In this document: piece by piece, positions 51,394 through 60,227 of the stretch | Numbering within the stretch: the first letter of the stretch is position 1 | How the letters are laid out: each line of letters begins with the position of its first letter | Source of the DNA: Puia sp963703355 | Lineage (GTDB): Bacteria; Bacteroidota; Bacteroidia; Chitinophagales; Chitinophagaceae | Length of the DNA stretch: 64,000 nt | Assembly: GCA_963703355.1 (NCBI GenBank) | Contig: OY969813.1 | Span: 1,054,001 to 1,118,000 of the forward strand | Reading direction: 5' to 3' | Program-made: the position numbers and the translations under genes | The notes under the pieces: model-generated | Seen by the model: the letters and a program-made list of their open reading frames with translations, nothing else | Database searches by the model: none | What the model was told of the DNA's origin: nothing

Positions 51394-51738
51394 ATGAAAA
51401 AATCATCCAGTATAAAACTTGTCCTGATCAGTGCAACCCTTGCATCCTGTAATCGTATTGTCATACCATCACAATGTTCGCCTGATGTTGTTCTGGATTC
51501 CACACTTGTGGCTCCGCCGACCATGGATAGAGACGCATACAATGATTCATTCAATTCCTGTTGCCATGAGGTTCTTCCTTTGTGGGCTTATTCATTTAAT
51601 CTCAACCTTTATCCTGTATGCATTTCGCCAACGGCATATAGTACAGCACGCTTATACCGAAGGGGGCATTTCTGGAGAAACAGTCATTTTATTATCCGGG
51701 GTGGTTGGGGGAAAACAGGAGAATCAGCAAATTCTTAA
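51394..51738 (+). CDS. Cys-rich lipoprotein beside a YgiC-like ligase gene (114 aa)
   Basis: Lipoprotein signal (LVLISATLASC) then a short Cys-containing domain (NSCCHEVLPLWAYSFNL) and a Gly/Arg-rich end (RRGHFWRNSHFIIRGGWGKT). Bacteroidota often carry such small Gly-rich lipoproteins just before a glutathionylspermidine-synthetase-like gene, like ygiB before ygiC. It ends 11 bp before that gene. The rest of the sequence is poorly conserved and the exact function is unknown. Confidence 0.6.
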   Translation: MKKSSSIKLVLISATLASCNRIVIPSQCSPDVVLDSTLVAPPTMDRDAYNDSFNSCCHEVLPLWAYSFNLNLYPVCISPTAYSTARLYRRGHFWRNSHFIIRGGWGKTGESANS

Positions 51739-51749
51739 ATCTTGAGTCT

Positions 51750-52889
51750 ATGAAACGTTTTTCAATAACGCCACGAAACAACTGGCAGTCATCAGTGGAA
51801 CAACTTGGCTTTGGATTTCATACAACAAACGTTCCTTATTGGGATGAAAGCGTGTATTATTCCTTTATCATGGAAGAAGTTCTTCAAATTGAAAATGCCA
51901 CGGCGTGCTTATGGGATCTTTGTCTTCAGGCGGTGCAATATGTCATTGATAAAAGCTTATATAATCGGTTTCAAATACCCGACAACTTTACTGCCTATAT
52001 AGAGAAATCCTGGAAAGAAGATCACGCTTCCATATACGGAAGGTTTGATCTTTGTTTCAAAAACGGTCAGATTAAACTTTTGGAATTTAATGCCGATACT
52101 CCCACGAGTTTGTATGAAGCTTCCATTGTTCAGTGGTTTTGGTTGATGGATTTCGATGATAAAAAAGATCAATTTAACAGTATTCACGAAAAACTGATTG
52201 CCTATTGGAAGTTTGTGCAAGCCTATTTATATCCGGGAGACTTGCATTTTGGCTGCATTAAAAACACGCTGGAAGACCTCACCAATACAGAATATCTGCG
52301 GGATTGTGCGATGCAGGCAGGTGTCTCTACTAAGCTGATTTACATGGATGATATTGGCTGGGATGAAAAGTCTTCTATTTTCAGAGATGTGCAACGTGTA
52401 CCAATTAAAAATCTTTTCAAACTATATCCCTGGGAATGGATGGTAAGTGATGAGTTCGGTGAAAAAATATTGCTGGATAAAAATCGAATGCTTTTTATCG
52501 AACCTGCGTGGAAGATGATCTTGTCTAACAAAGCGTTGCTGCCTTTGCTCTGGGAACTATTTCCAGATCATCCGTTACTTTTACCAGCTTATGTAAAGCC
52601 CGATAAATTGTCGGAATATGTAAAAAAACCGTTTCTGTCGAGAGAAGGTGCCAATATTGAAATTATGAGCAATGATCATCTTGTTTGTCGAACAGAAGGA
52701 CGTTATGGAGAAGGTCAATTTATTTATCAGGAATTTTTTCAACTTCCCGAATTTGACGGGAACTATCCGGTTATAGGGAGTTGGCTTATTGGTGGCGAAC
52801 CCGCCGGAATGGGGATCAGGGAATCCAATACGCCGATCACGGATAATTTAAGCAGATTTATTCCTCATCTTATCCAGGATTTATTATGA
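51750..52889 (+). CDS. glutathionylspermidine-synthetase-like ATP-grasp protein (379 aa)
   Basis: Only the synthetase domain of the family: FGFHTTNVPYWDESVYYSF, IYGRFDLCFKNGQIKLLEFN with ADTPTSLYEASIVQW, then LFKLYPWEWM, FIEPAWKMILSNKALLPLLW, KPFLSREGANI and GSWLIGGEPAGMGIRE. These are the ATP, Mg and peptide sites of YgiC/YjfC-type proteins; the amidase half is absent, and such proteins have no settled product. ATG 51750 is chosen as it begins the domain. Last in the group behind the lipoprotein, probably one operon. Confidence 0.88.
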   Translation: MKRFSITPRNNWQSSVEQLGFGFHTTNVPYWDESVYYSFIMEEVLQIENATACLWDLCLQAVQYVIDKSLYNRFQIPDNFTAYIEKSWKEDHASIYGRFDLCFKNGQIKLLEFNADTPTSLYEASIVQWFWLMDFDDKKDQFNSIHEKLIAYWKFVQAYLYPGDLHFGCIKNTLEDLTNTEYLRDCAMQAGVSTKLIYMDDIGWDEKSSIFRDVQRVPIKNLFKLYPWEWMVSDEFGEKILLDKNRMLFIEPAWKMILSNKALLPLLWELFPDHPLLLPAYVKPDKLSEYVKKPFLSREGANIEIMSNDHLVCRTEGRYGEGQFIYQEFFQLPEFDGNYPVIGSWLIGGEPAGMGIRESNTPITDNLSRFIPHLIQDLL

Positions 52890-53282
52890 AGAAGGTATGG
52901 AATGATGTTCATGGAGAATTGTCCACTCCCCTTTTATTTTTTTCAGTCCCATTGTTAATCTAAAATTCAATGGAATATAATCCTTACTATTACTTTTATC
53001 GGCACACTCCAGTTTTCCAAATGCGAATGCGACTTGCTCGTCAGCAATAATATTTAGTTCATGAATGTTAAACATACCCGGTTTTGTATACTTAAAAAAT
53101 AGATCCCAGGTTTTGCGATAGGCATCCAGTCCGATCAACTGAAAAGGTTCAGGAACATCATACATCACAACATCCTCTGAATGGAAAGCAATGATCGCAT
53201 CTATATTTCTGTCCCGCACCGCTTTTGCCCAATTTTCTATGCGTTGCCGGATTTGTATTTCATTATCATTGTTTGTTGACAT
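52884..53282 (-). CDS. SnoaL/NTF2-like protein (132 aa)
   Basis: NTF2-like cone: helix IRQRIENWAKAVRDRNIDAI, IAFHSEDVVMYDVPEPFQLI (the YybH-style pocket), GLDAYRKTWDLFF, and strands FAFGKLECAD and LNFRLTMGLKKIKGEWTILH. No signal peptide, so cytosolic. Ligand unknown. It meets the ligase gene tail to tail, the two reading frames overlapping by six bases. Confidence 0.85.
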   Translation of the reverse strand: MSTNNDNEIQIRQRIENWAKAVRDRNIDAIIAFHSEDVVMYDVPEPFQLIGLDAYRKTWDLFFKYTKPGMFNIHELNIIADEQVAFAFGKLECADKSNSKDYIPLNFRLTMGLKKIKGEWTILHEHHSIPSS

Positions 53283-53507
53283 GGAATTACTTATTGATTT
53301 GTAAAGTAAACCAAGGTATATTAAGTAATTCTTTTTTCAGGTTAACTTTTGCCATATAACTGACTGCTTACCTGATCTTGATCTTGTCATGGAAATGTCA
53401 AGATTCACACACTATTAACAAGTTACAAATGCGTAATGGGACGGTTAATTAACATTTGTTTTGAAACTTCAGCATCTCCCCATACGTTTTAATCCATTAC
53501 ACCAGTT

Positions 53508-54692
53508 ATGAAAACTACCATCCATTTTGCCGTTTATCTCCTGTGTACCTTCCTACTATTTTCCTTCGGATGTAAGAAAGCAGATCAGACCGTTACCATG
53601 AGCCAGGTGTCGGCACCTGTTTGTGAGCCGGTTAAATTTTTCTCCACTCCTGCTGATGCGACCTATATCGTTATGTTGAAGGACGACGGAATGCAATCGG
53701 GGAACACACAGACGCTGGGAACAACGACAAACGCCGTCACGACCATGTTCAGCCGATATGCCATACCGGGGAACAAGCAGTTGGCCAGATTAAATTATAT
53801 ACATTCCGGATTTGTAGCCCGACTCACCGGGGATCAGGTGTTGGCACTCAAACAGGATGCTACCGTTGAGTCGATTGAAAAGGATCGAATCATTGCTATG
53901 GATCAGGGTTGCTATGAAATCGTTTCTCCTTCTACTGTACAATGGGGCGTACGGCGCACAGGCTCTGATGACGGAACCGGAAAACGTGTTTGGATTATCG
54001 ATACCGGGGTGGATATAGATCATCCCGATCTCGATGTAGACACTATACTCAGTAAATCTTTTGTCAGTACCGAAACGACTGTTGAAGATAATAATGGACA
54101 TGGAACCCATGTAGCAGGAATAATCGGTGCGTTAAATAATTCCTTCGGTGTGGTGGGTGTAGCTGCAGGAACAAAAATCATTGCGCTGAAAGCTTTGGAT
54201 GGCAGTGGCTCAGGAACTACCAGCCAGATTATAACAGCGCTGGATTATGTAGGTCAGCATGCAACAGCCGGTGAAGTCGTTAATATGAGTCTTGGTGCAG
54301 ACACGATCTCCGCAGCGCTCGACAACGCAGTACTTACGCTCGCACAAAAAGGAATTTTATTTGCTATTGCTGCGGGTAACGATTCAACAAAAGCTGATCT
54401 TTCTTCACCGGGAAGGGTTAATCATCCGAACGTATTTACAGTATCTGCCATAGACAGTCTTGGAAACTTTGCGCGTTTTTCAAACTATGGTACCGACGTG
54501 GTACATCTGGCGGCTCCTGGTGTTAATATTGTTTCAACATTCAGCAAGGGTCGCTATGCACGGCTGAGTGGCACATCGATGGCCGCACCTCATGTGGCGG
54601 GCATTTTGCTTATTGAAGGAACAGGTATCCACACCAATGGTGTTGCATTGAACGATCCCGACAATGGGCCGTATGGGATTGCGTCTTATTAG
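53508..54692 (+). CDS. subtilisin-family (S8) serine protease lipoprotein (394 aa)
   Basis: Lipoprotein signal (CTFLLFSFGC), an inhibitor-I9-type propeptide (YIVMLKDDGMQ ... VESIEKDRIIAMDQ), then the peptidase domain with Asp in VWIIDTGVDIDHPDL (about 165), His in NNGHGTHVAGIIGA (about 200), the oxyanion Asn in AIAAGND, and Ser in LSGTSMAAPHVAGI (about 355). All catalytic parts are present. Anchored to a membrane and facing out. The end is short, with no C-terminal sorting domain. Confidence 0.93.
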   Translation: MKTTIHFAVYLLCTFLLFSFGCKKADQTVTMSQVSAPVCEPVKFFSTPADATYIVMLKDDGMQSGNTQTLGTTTNAVTTMFSRYAIPGNKQLARLNYIHSGFVARLTGDQVLALKQDATVESIEKDRIIAMDQGCYEIVSPSTVQWGVRRTGSDDGTGKRVWIIDTGVDIDHPDLDVDTILSKSFVSTETTVEDNNGHGTHVAGIIGALNNSFGVVGVAAGTKIIALKALDGSGSGTTSQIITALDYVGQHATAGEVVNMSLGADTISAALDNAVLTLAQKGILFAIAAGNDSTKADLSSPGRVNHPNVFTVSAIDSLGNFARFSNYGTDVVHLAAPGVNIVSTFSKGRYARLSGTSMAAPHVAGILLIEGTGIHTNGVALNDPDNGPYGIASY

Positions 54693-54746
54693 GTAGCAAT
54701 TGCTCTTTTCGTCAAATAGCAGGTTGCTGTCGACAAACAGGATTTT

Positions 54747-55172
54747 CTATTTTTTAAAATATGCCTGAATCAGTTTTAAAATCAGGATGATAAAGGCGAC
54801 AATCCAAATAATACTCTTTGGTCCTATGCTGAGTTTCCGGCTCTTGTAAATATCTCTTCGCGCTATTTCCGGAGTAATTGCTATTTCTTTATCGATGATC
54901 TTATATACATTCTTTAAAAAACTTCTTTCATAACCAGCGAGTTCGTCACCCGAAGCTGCCTTTGTTGTCAGCGCTTCCAGTGTAAGTTGTGAGCCACCCG
55001 GTGTTTCCGTGATGAAATAATTGAACATGCCATTCCACCCTCTGTCAATGATTAATCGTCTTTCCTGCTTATCCGTTTTTCTTCTTAAGCGATATTGATC
55101 AAATACACGAATGGTGTTTTCAACGGCATTACTCAATTGATCGGGCGTAAGCGTGTATTCGATGGTTGTCAT
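54747..55172 (-). CDS. hypothetical tail-anchored protein (141 aa)
   Basis: Soluble first 115 residues (MTTIEYTLTPDQLSNAVENT, RLIIDRGWNGMFNYFITETP), then a single C-terminal membrane helix (SIIWIVAFIILILKLIQAYF) with a Lys-Lys end, so it hangs in the inner membrane facing the cytosol. No family recognised. It converges with the protease gene. Start ATG 55172. Confidence 0.6.
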   Translation of the reverse strand: MTTIEYTLTPDQLSNAVENTIRVFDQYRLRRKTDKQERRLIIDRGWNGMFNYFITETPGGSQLTLEALTTKAASGDELAGYERSFLKNVYKIIDKEIAITPEIARRDIYKSRKLSIGPKSIIWIVAFIILILKLIQAYFKK

Positions 55173-55476
55173 GAGGATTTAAATATAAGTTGCAATAAAG
55201 TTTAACGCATCTTTTATAATCAATTTTCTTACAGCTATTTATTGCGGGATTCCCCTTTGCTTTCCATATGACCTGGTCCATTTCATCTAAATAACTTTCG
55301 AATGCGGAGGGAACCAAGCGATTTTAACATTGGACTTTAACATGGTTGTTTATACACAGAATGTATACCATTCCCGAACTTCGTTGACAATCAGCTTCTT
55401 AATAATAACCAATGGTTAAAGACCGTCCGGTTTTGAAACAGGGTGCGTACGGTATCGCAGATATTTAATAGCCTTT
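55173..55476. other. 304-bp stretch without a convincing gene
   Basis: A minus-strand frame at about 55173-55317 opens with TTG and reads VPSAFESYLDEMDQVIWKAK, which is coding-like but short and overlaps the next gene. It may be the remnant of a broken gene. The rest is AT-rich with no clear promoter. Confidence 0.3.
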
Positions 55477-56238
55477 TTAAAACTTATAAAATTCCCGCAT
55501 ATTCTGAAGGAAAAACTCTTTTTTTCGTCTGCTCACTTCAATTTGTTGTCCATCCGAGAGAATGACCGTTCCACCTTCGCCACGTTGGTATTCTTTTACA
55601 TGTAAGAGGTTTACCAGGTACGATTTGTGGATCCTTACAAATCCAGCATCGGAAAGTAACTCTTCATATTCCTGGATAACTTTGGAGGAACAGATGATTT
55701 GTTTTTGCTGCAGATGGAAATTGGTATAACTATTATTTGCTTCGCAGTATAGTATATTTTTTAGTTCTACAACCTGAAAGCCCTTCTGCGAGGATATGCA
55801 AAGTTTCATATCCTGCTGCGAATATGGTTTTTGCAAATTATGGAGCAGTGCATTCATATTATTGTTCACGGAGGTGAGTGAGATCCTTTTCAGTGCCTTT
55901 TTTACAGCTTCCACTAAAAGATCTTCATTGATTGGCTTCATCAGGTAGTCAATGGCGCTATATCGAAAAGCCTGTAATGTGTAATCGTTGTATGCGGTAA
56001 TAAAGATGATTTCAAAATTTATGTTCTCCATTTCGGCGAGCATGTCAAAACTATTTTTCCCCGGCAAAGAAATATCCAGGAATACGAGTTGGGGATCCAG
56101 CAACTCAATTTTTTCTCTGGCCATTTCAGCATTGGTACATTCAGCCAATATTTTCAATTCCGGACAATACTCTGACAATAATTTTTTTAAAGCATTCAAT
56201 CCCCTGATTTCATCTTCTACCAATATGGTTTTTATCAT
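55477..56238 (-). CDS. LytTR-family response regulator (253 aa)
   Basis: Receiver (IKTILVEDEIRGLNALKKLL, phospho-Asp in LVFLDISLPGKNS, Lys in YLMKPINEDLL) and a C-terminal LytTR DNA-binding domain (MKLCISSQKGFQVVELKNIL, YCEANNSYTNFHL, FVRIHKSYLVNLLHVKEYQR, SDGQQIEVSRRKK). ATG 56238 is chosen over a TTG nine bases earlier. Ten bases separate it from the kinase upstream, a tight pair. Direct targets unknown. Confidence 0.93.
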   Translation of the reverse strand: MIKTILVEDEIRGLNALKKLLSEYCPELKILAECTNAEMAREKIELLDPQLVFLDISLPGKNSFDMLAEMENINFEIIFITAYNDYTLQAFRYSAIDYLMKPINEDLLVEAVKKALKRISLTSVNNNMNALLHNLQKPYSQQDMKLCISSQKGFQVVELKNILYCEANNSYTNFHLQQKQIICSSKVIQEYEELLSDAGFVRIHKSYLVNLLHVKEYQRGEGGTVILSDGQQIEVSRRKKEFFLQNMREFYKF

Positions 56239-56248
56239 GTTCTGCAAT

Positions 56249-59200
56249 TCAAATTTTAATTCTTAAAATGGCCAGGGTTCCGGAAGACTGATTTTCTTTG
56301 AACAGTGAGCTTCTGTCGATGATCTGCAGCCCGCAATTCATCCCATACTTTTCTTTCAATATAGAAAGCCGTTCCCGAATATTCGAAATGCCCATGGACC
56401 TGTGTGTAGGCCTTCTAGCCGATTTATTTTTCTCCGCCTGCGTGATACCGATACCATTATCTTCCACTTCACACACCAGGGTTTCCGATTCAATGTAAAA
56501 GCGGATATGAAGTTCTTTCATTCCGGGTTTTTGCTGCAGTCCATGCCATATTGCGTTTTCCGCCAAAGGCTGCAACAGCATGGGCGCCATGCGGAGATCT
56601 CTAGTGTCCATGCCCTCAGAACTTTCAATCGAATAGCGAAAGTCTTCAAACCGTATCTTTTCCATTTCCAGGTACTGACCAAGATGGTCGATACATTGGT
56701 GTACGGAAATAAAAGTTTGTTTGGATTGCTCCAGGCTGGTTCTGATTAGCTGGGCAAACCTGCTCAGATATCTGCTTGCGTTGTTACTGTCATTTTCGAG
56801 GATCATCTCCTTGATACTGTTGAGCGAATTAAAAATAAAATGAGGGTTCATTTGTGCATGAAGGCCTTTCAGTTCCAGGTCGGCAAGTTGAAGATCGATA
56901 CCTGCTTTCTGTCGGATTGCTTTAATTCGTCTCCCATAAAGCACAATCATAGATAGCAAAAGCAGCAGGATTAATCCTGTTATCGTCCAGGGATTTTTCC
57001 AGATGGGTTGTTTAATGAGTATGCGAATGTCCCTGATCTGTTCTGGCCACCGGTTGGTGACAGAAAATAATTTTGCCCTTATATCATATTTACCCGGGGG
57101 AAGATTGTTGAACAGGATAGGGCTTTGTGCATTTAGTTCTCTCCAACTGGTATCAGCGCTGCCAAATACCTGATAGGAAAAACGATTGTCTTCGGGATCG
57201 GTAAAATTAATAGCTCCCAGTCTCAACTGAAGGCTGTTTCTATAAGAGGGCAATTGAATGGGATCGTTGCTTTTAACTATTGATTCGGCATTAGCTCCGA
57301 TAACATCAATTAGAAATTTGGGGGATGATTGTACTTTCAGGAAAGAAACATCCGGAGTAAGTGAAATCAGGTACTGACCAGCAGCAAAATAAAATAAATT
57401 ACTTTCTTTGTCATAAAAACTCCCGTTTCTTGAAGAAGTATTTGTGGTGTGGGGCAGCCCGTCGGCGTAATTGAAAAGCCTTAGAGATAAATCTCTCGTG
57501 TTGAGAACTGAAATACTGTTCTCGAGGCAGATCCAGATATTTCCATTGATGCTGGGAGAACTTGTAATAAAGTCGCCATCCAGTATTTTATTTTCAGGAA
57601 TTCTGTTTACCGTTTTATTTTGTAGACAATTGTATTGTATAATTTCATTTCCGGAGTATATCCAGAGATTACCAATTGAATCGGCTGCCAGAATTTCAAA
57701 AAAATGGAGGCGGGGATTTGCAGGTGAGCGAAAATAAAGAAAAGTGTCGACCGCTTGTTTTTGTCTGTTCCACCTACAGAGACCATCGCCTGCCATCCAA
57801 ATATTTCCTACCATATCTTCTTTGATGGCAAAACAAAATGTGATCCTGAGGGCCGGTCCTTTTATTTCTTCAAAATTCTGCTCCAACCTGTTATACAAGA
57901 CCACACTGTTGAGGCGTCCAAACGATAACCAAATATTCTTACGGGAATCGATAAAACCAGCCCGGCATCGTTCATTGCCGATCCATGATAATTGAACTGT
58001 TTGGATCTTTGGTCTTCCATATGTAAAATTATTCGTATTCAGCCAGATAATACCTTTTTCAGTTCCCAGCCACAGCGTATCCATGGAATAATCGAGCATG
58101 AATAAAATGCTGTTGCTTCCCTCCCCCATTTTTTTGAAACTGATCCTGTCTATTATTTTTTTTGAGTTTTCGTCGAGCAACAACAGGCCGCCGTTGTTTT
58201 TCAAACCAATAAAAACGATGTCTTTTTTTGCAAGAATACTTTGAATAGCAGTAGATGTAATGGAAGAGAGCTGAAGACCCAGATCCTCCGTAGGAAAAAA
58301 TGGATTACGCAGATTCTGCTGATATAATCCGATATCCGTTCCGATCCATAATCTTCCGTCCTTATCTCTGAAAATTGAACTGCAATATCTTAACGGGAAA
58401 TATTTTCTGCCGCTGCAATTATATTTTTTAGAAGCGATATCATAATAAAAAAGATAAAAACCTCCCGTTTTTGCAGTAAGGGCCATGCAATTATCACTCA
58501 CAAAAAAGCTTTTGCTTTTCCAGTTGAATTCATTTATGAGCTTTTGATCAACATACCATGCATTCACCTTGCCGTCGCGAAGGTCGACTTCGTCGATGGA
58601 TTTTCTGACCGGATTGGTTATAAAAATCTTATCATACTGCCCCCTGAAACTACTGGAACTGTCTCCTTCCTTTAAATGAGAATTGTATCTGAGTTCAGCC
58701 TCTTTCCTGCGAAAGTAAAAAGTATCGATGCTATTTTTCGAAGGATCATATAAGGAACCGGAAAGGCCATTTTGTTGGAAGATGGTATTGTTTTCTAGCA
58801 CTTCCAGCCAATTACCAAACCAGATTTCTTTGAGTCCTGCATCACGTGTGGAATGATGATCATACCGGCATATAATTGTTCCGGATTTGTCAAAGACATA
58901 TAATCCAGTTTTTGTAGAAATGATATAATTACCGAATTGATCTTTTACGGCATCGAATACGCAGTTAGTCCAGTAGAATATCGTCGAATCAGGAATGATA
59001 AAATTCCTGTGGTATCCTGTAACAGGGTTATAGCAAAAGGCGCCGCTGTTGGTAGTGCCCAAAAGCTCGCCGTTATTTTGCGATCGTAGCATATAAATCA
59101 GATTGCCCGGTAACAGGGAATCAACCGAATTTTTGAAATAATTGATAAAGGATTTGCCATCAAACCGATTCAGACCTTTCACAGTGCCGATCCAGATGTA

Positions 59201-59353
59201 ACCGGTAGTATCCTGTGCGATGGAAGTGACATAATTGGCAGAAAGACCCTCTGATTTAGTAAATAAGGTGAAATTTGATTCCTCGAAATTCTGCGCATGA
59301 ATGATCCCGACCGGGAAAATAAAAACCATCAGGATAATCCGAATTTTTTTCAT
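56249..59353 (-). CDS. propeller-type sensor histidine kinase of the LytS/YehU kind (1034 aa)
   Basis: Signal peptide (IILMVFIFPVGIIHAQ), about 700 residues of two-component-regulator propeller repeats (LSANYVTSIAQDTTGYIWIG, DKDGRLWIGTDIGLYQQN, MVGNIWMAGDGLCRW), a Y_Y_Y domain (FSYQVFGSADTSWRELNAQS), one membrane helix (TITGLILLLLLSMIVLYG) and a His_kinase domain with acceptor HAQMNPHFIFNSLNSIKEMI, followed by a GHKL fold (LAENAIWHGLQ, EDNGIGITQ). ATG 59353 is chosen for the signal peptide. It passes phosphate to the LytTR protein encoded next. Confidence 0.93.
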   Translation of the reverse strand: MKKIRIILMVFIFPVGIIHAQNFEESNFTLFTKSEGLSANYVTSIAQDTTGYIWIGTVKGLNRFDGKSFINYFKNSVDSLLPGNLIYMLRSQNNGELLGTTNSGAFCYNPVTGYHRNFIIPDSTIFYWTNCVFDAVKDQFGNYIISTKTGLYVFDKSGTIICRYDHHSTRDAGLKEIWFGNWLEVLENNTIFQQNGLSGSLYDPSKNSIDTFYFRRKEAELRYNSHLKEGDSSSSFRGQYDKIFITNPVRKSIDEVDLRDGKVNAWYVDQKLINEFNWKSKSFFVSDNCMALTAKTGGFYLFYYDIASKKYNCSGRKYFPLRYCSSIFRDKDGRLWIGTDIGLYQQNLRNPFFPTEDLGLQLSSITSTAIQSILAKKDIVFIGLKNNGGLLLLDENSKKIIDRISFKKMGEGSNSILFMLDYSMDTLWLGTEKGIIWLNTNNFTYGRPKIQTVQLSWIGNERCRAGFIDSRKNIWLSFGRLNSVVLYNRLEQNFEEIKGPALRITFCFAIKEDMVGNIWMAGDGLCRWNRQKQAVDTFLYFRSPANPRLHFFEILAADSIGNLWIYSGNEIIQYNCLQNKTVNRIPENKILDGDFITSSPSINGNIWICLENSISVLNTRDLSLRLFNYADGLPHTTNTSSRNGSFYDKESNLFYFAAGQYLISLTPDVSFLKVQSSPKFLIDVIGANAESIVKSNDPIQLPSYRNSLQLRLGAINFTDPEDNRFSYQVFGSADTSWRELNAQSPILFNNLPPGKYDIRAKLFSVTNRWPEQIRDIRILIKQPIWKNPWTITGLILLLLLSMIVLYGRRIKAIRQKAGIDLQLADLELKGLHAQMNPHFIFNSLNSIKEMILENDSNNASRYLSRFAQLIRTSLEQSKQTFISVHQCIDHLGQYLEMEKIRFEDFRYSIESSEGMDTRDLRMAPMLLQPLAENAIWHGLQQKPGMKELHIRFYIESETLVCEVEDNGIGITQAEKNKSARRPTHRSMGISNIRERLSILKEKYGMNCGLQIIDRSSLFKENQSSGTLAILRIKI

Positions 59354-59527
59354 AATGAATTCAGCGGAGACTTTGTTGAGCTGAATAAAATTAACGGATT
59401 GAATCAAGAAAACCGGAGACTATCACCGCCGTTAAAAGGAAATGTACCACCGTTACTCAAAAAGCAATAATTCAATTCGATGAGTTTGATAATTTCAATC
59501 TCATTAGTTCAATCAATTTAAACCTTT

Positions 59528-60124
59528 ATGAAAAAAAACCTACTTATAATTATCTCCCTGGGTGGGGCATTGACCGCCTCAGCCCAGATCCATTTTGGTG
59601 TTGGAGGTGGAATAAATTTTGCGAACCAGGTTTTTAAGCCCACTCCTCCCGCTGGCAGCTTCACCACAATAACCAGTTTTAATGCCGGCATTTTTGTGGG
59701 TATTCCAATCATGAAAAACCTGACCCTTCAGCCGGAAATCATGTACTCGGGAGAGGGAACAAGACAACCCGAAGAAGACGGCGATACAATCAAGAACCAT
59801 TTCAATTATATCAATGTGCCCGTGCTTTTAAAATATACCAGTTCTTTTGGCGTATTTGCTGAAATCGGACCGCAAATTGGATTCGTCGTAAGCGCCAAGC
59901 AGAATGACCAGACGAACGGGTCTACTTCTGATATAAAGTCATACTATAATACGACTGACTTTTCTGCTGTATTTGGTGTGGGATATATCGCTCCCTTTCA
60001 TCTGGGTGTTGATTTTCGTTATAATCTGGGTTTTCTGAATCTCATTAAAGCAGCGGGTCAATATTCTCTAAAAAACAGTGTCTACCAAATAACGCTTTTC
60101 TATGTTTTCAGTTTGAAAAAATAA
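59528..60124 (+). CDS. porin-like outer-membrane beta-barrel protein (198 aa)
   Basis: Signal peptide (LLIIISLGGALTASAQ) then an eight-strand barrel of the outer-membrane protein beta-barrel family: FGVGGGINFANQVF, FNAGIFVGIPIMKNLTLQPE, NHFNYINVPVLLKYTSSFGV, LGVDFRYNLGFLNLI and the end QITLFYVFSLKK. It diverges from the propeller kinase by 174 bp and may be its target. A hairpin terminator lies 55 bp behind it. Confidence 0.85.
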   Translation: MKKNLLIIISLGGALTASAQIHFGVGGGINFANQVFKPTPPAGSFTTITSFNAGIFVGIPIMKNLTLQPEIMYSGEGTRQPEEDGDTIKNHFNYINVPVLLKYTSSFGVFAEIGPQIGFVVSAKQNDQTNGSTSDIKSYYNTTDFSAVFGVGYIAPFHLGVDFRYNLGFLNLIKAAGQYSLKNSVYQITLFYVFSLKK

Positions 60125-60178
60125 ACTGTTTGTCAGGTTTCGTACATTCTTACCATTTACCTATCCATTGAGCAGAAA

Positions 60179-60214
60179 GCCTCTACAAGCCGTTTGGAGA
60201 GGCATTTTTATTTT
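60179..60214. terminator. rho-independent terminator between convergent genes
   Basis: GCCTCT-A-CAA-GCCG-TTTG-G-AGAGGC stem-loop followed by ATTTTTATTTT. It serves the plus-strand porin gene and lies just before the end of the minus-strand permease gene. Confidence 0.75.
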
Positions 60215-60227
60215 GGGTTAACGCCTT

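Noticed and set aside
51431..51745. Alternative frame in the Cys-rich lipoprotein gene
   Set aside because: The other frame has the lipoprotein signal and typical Gly/Arg-rich end, so a frameshift is not needed.
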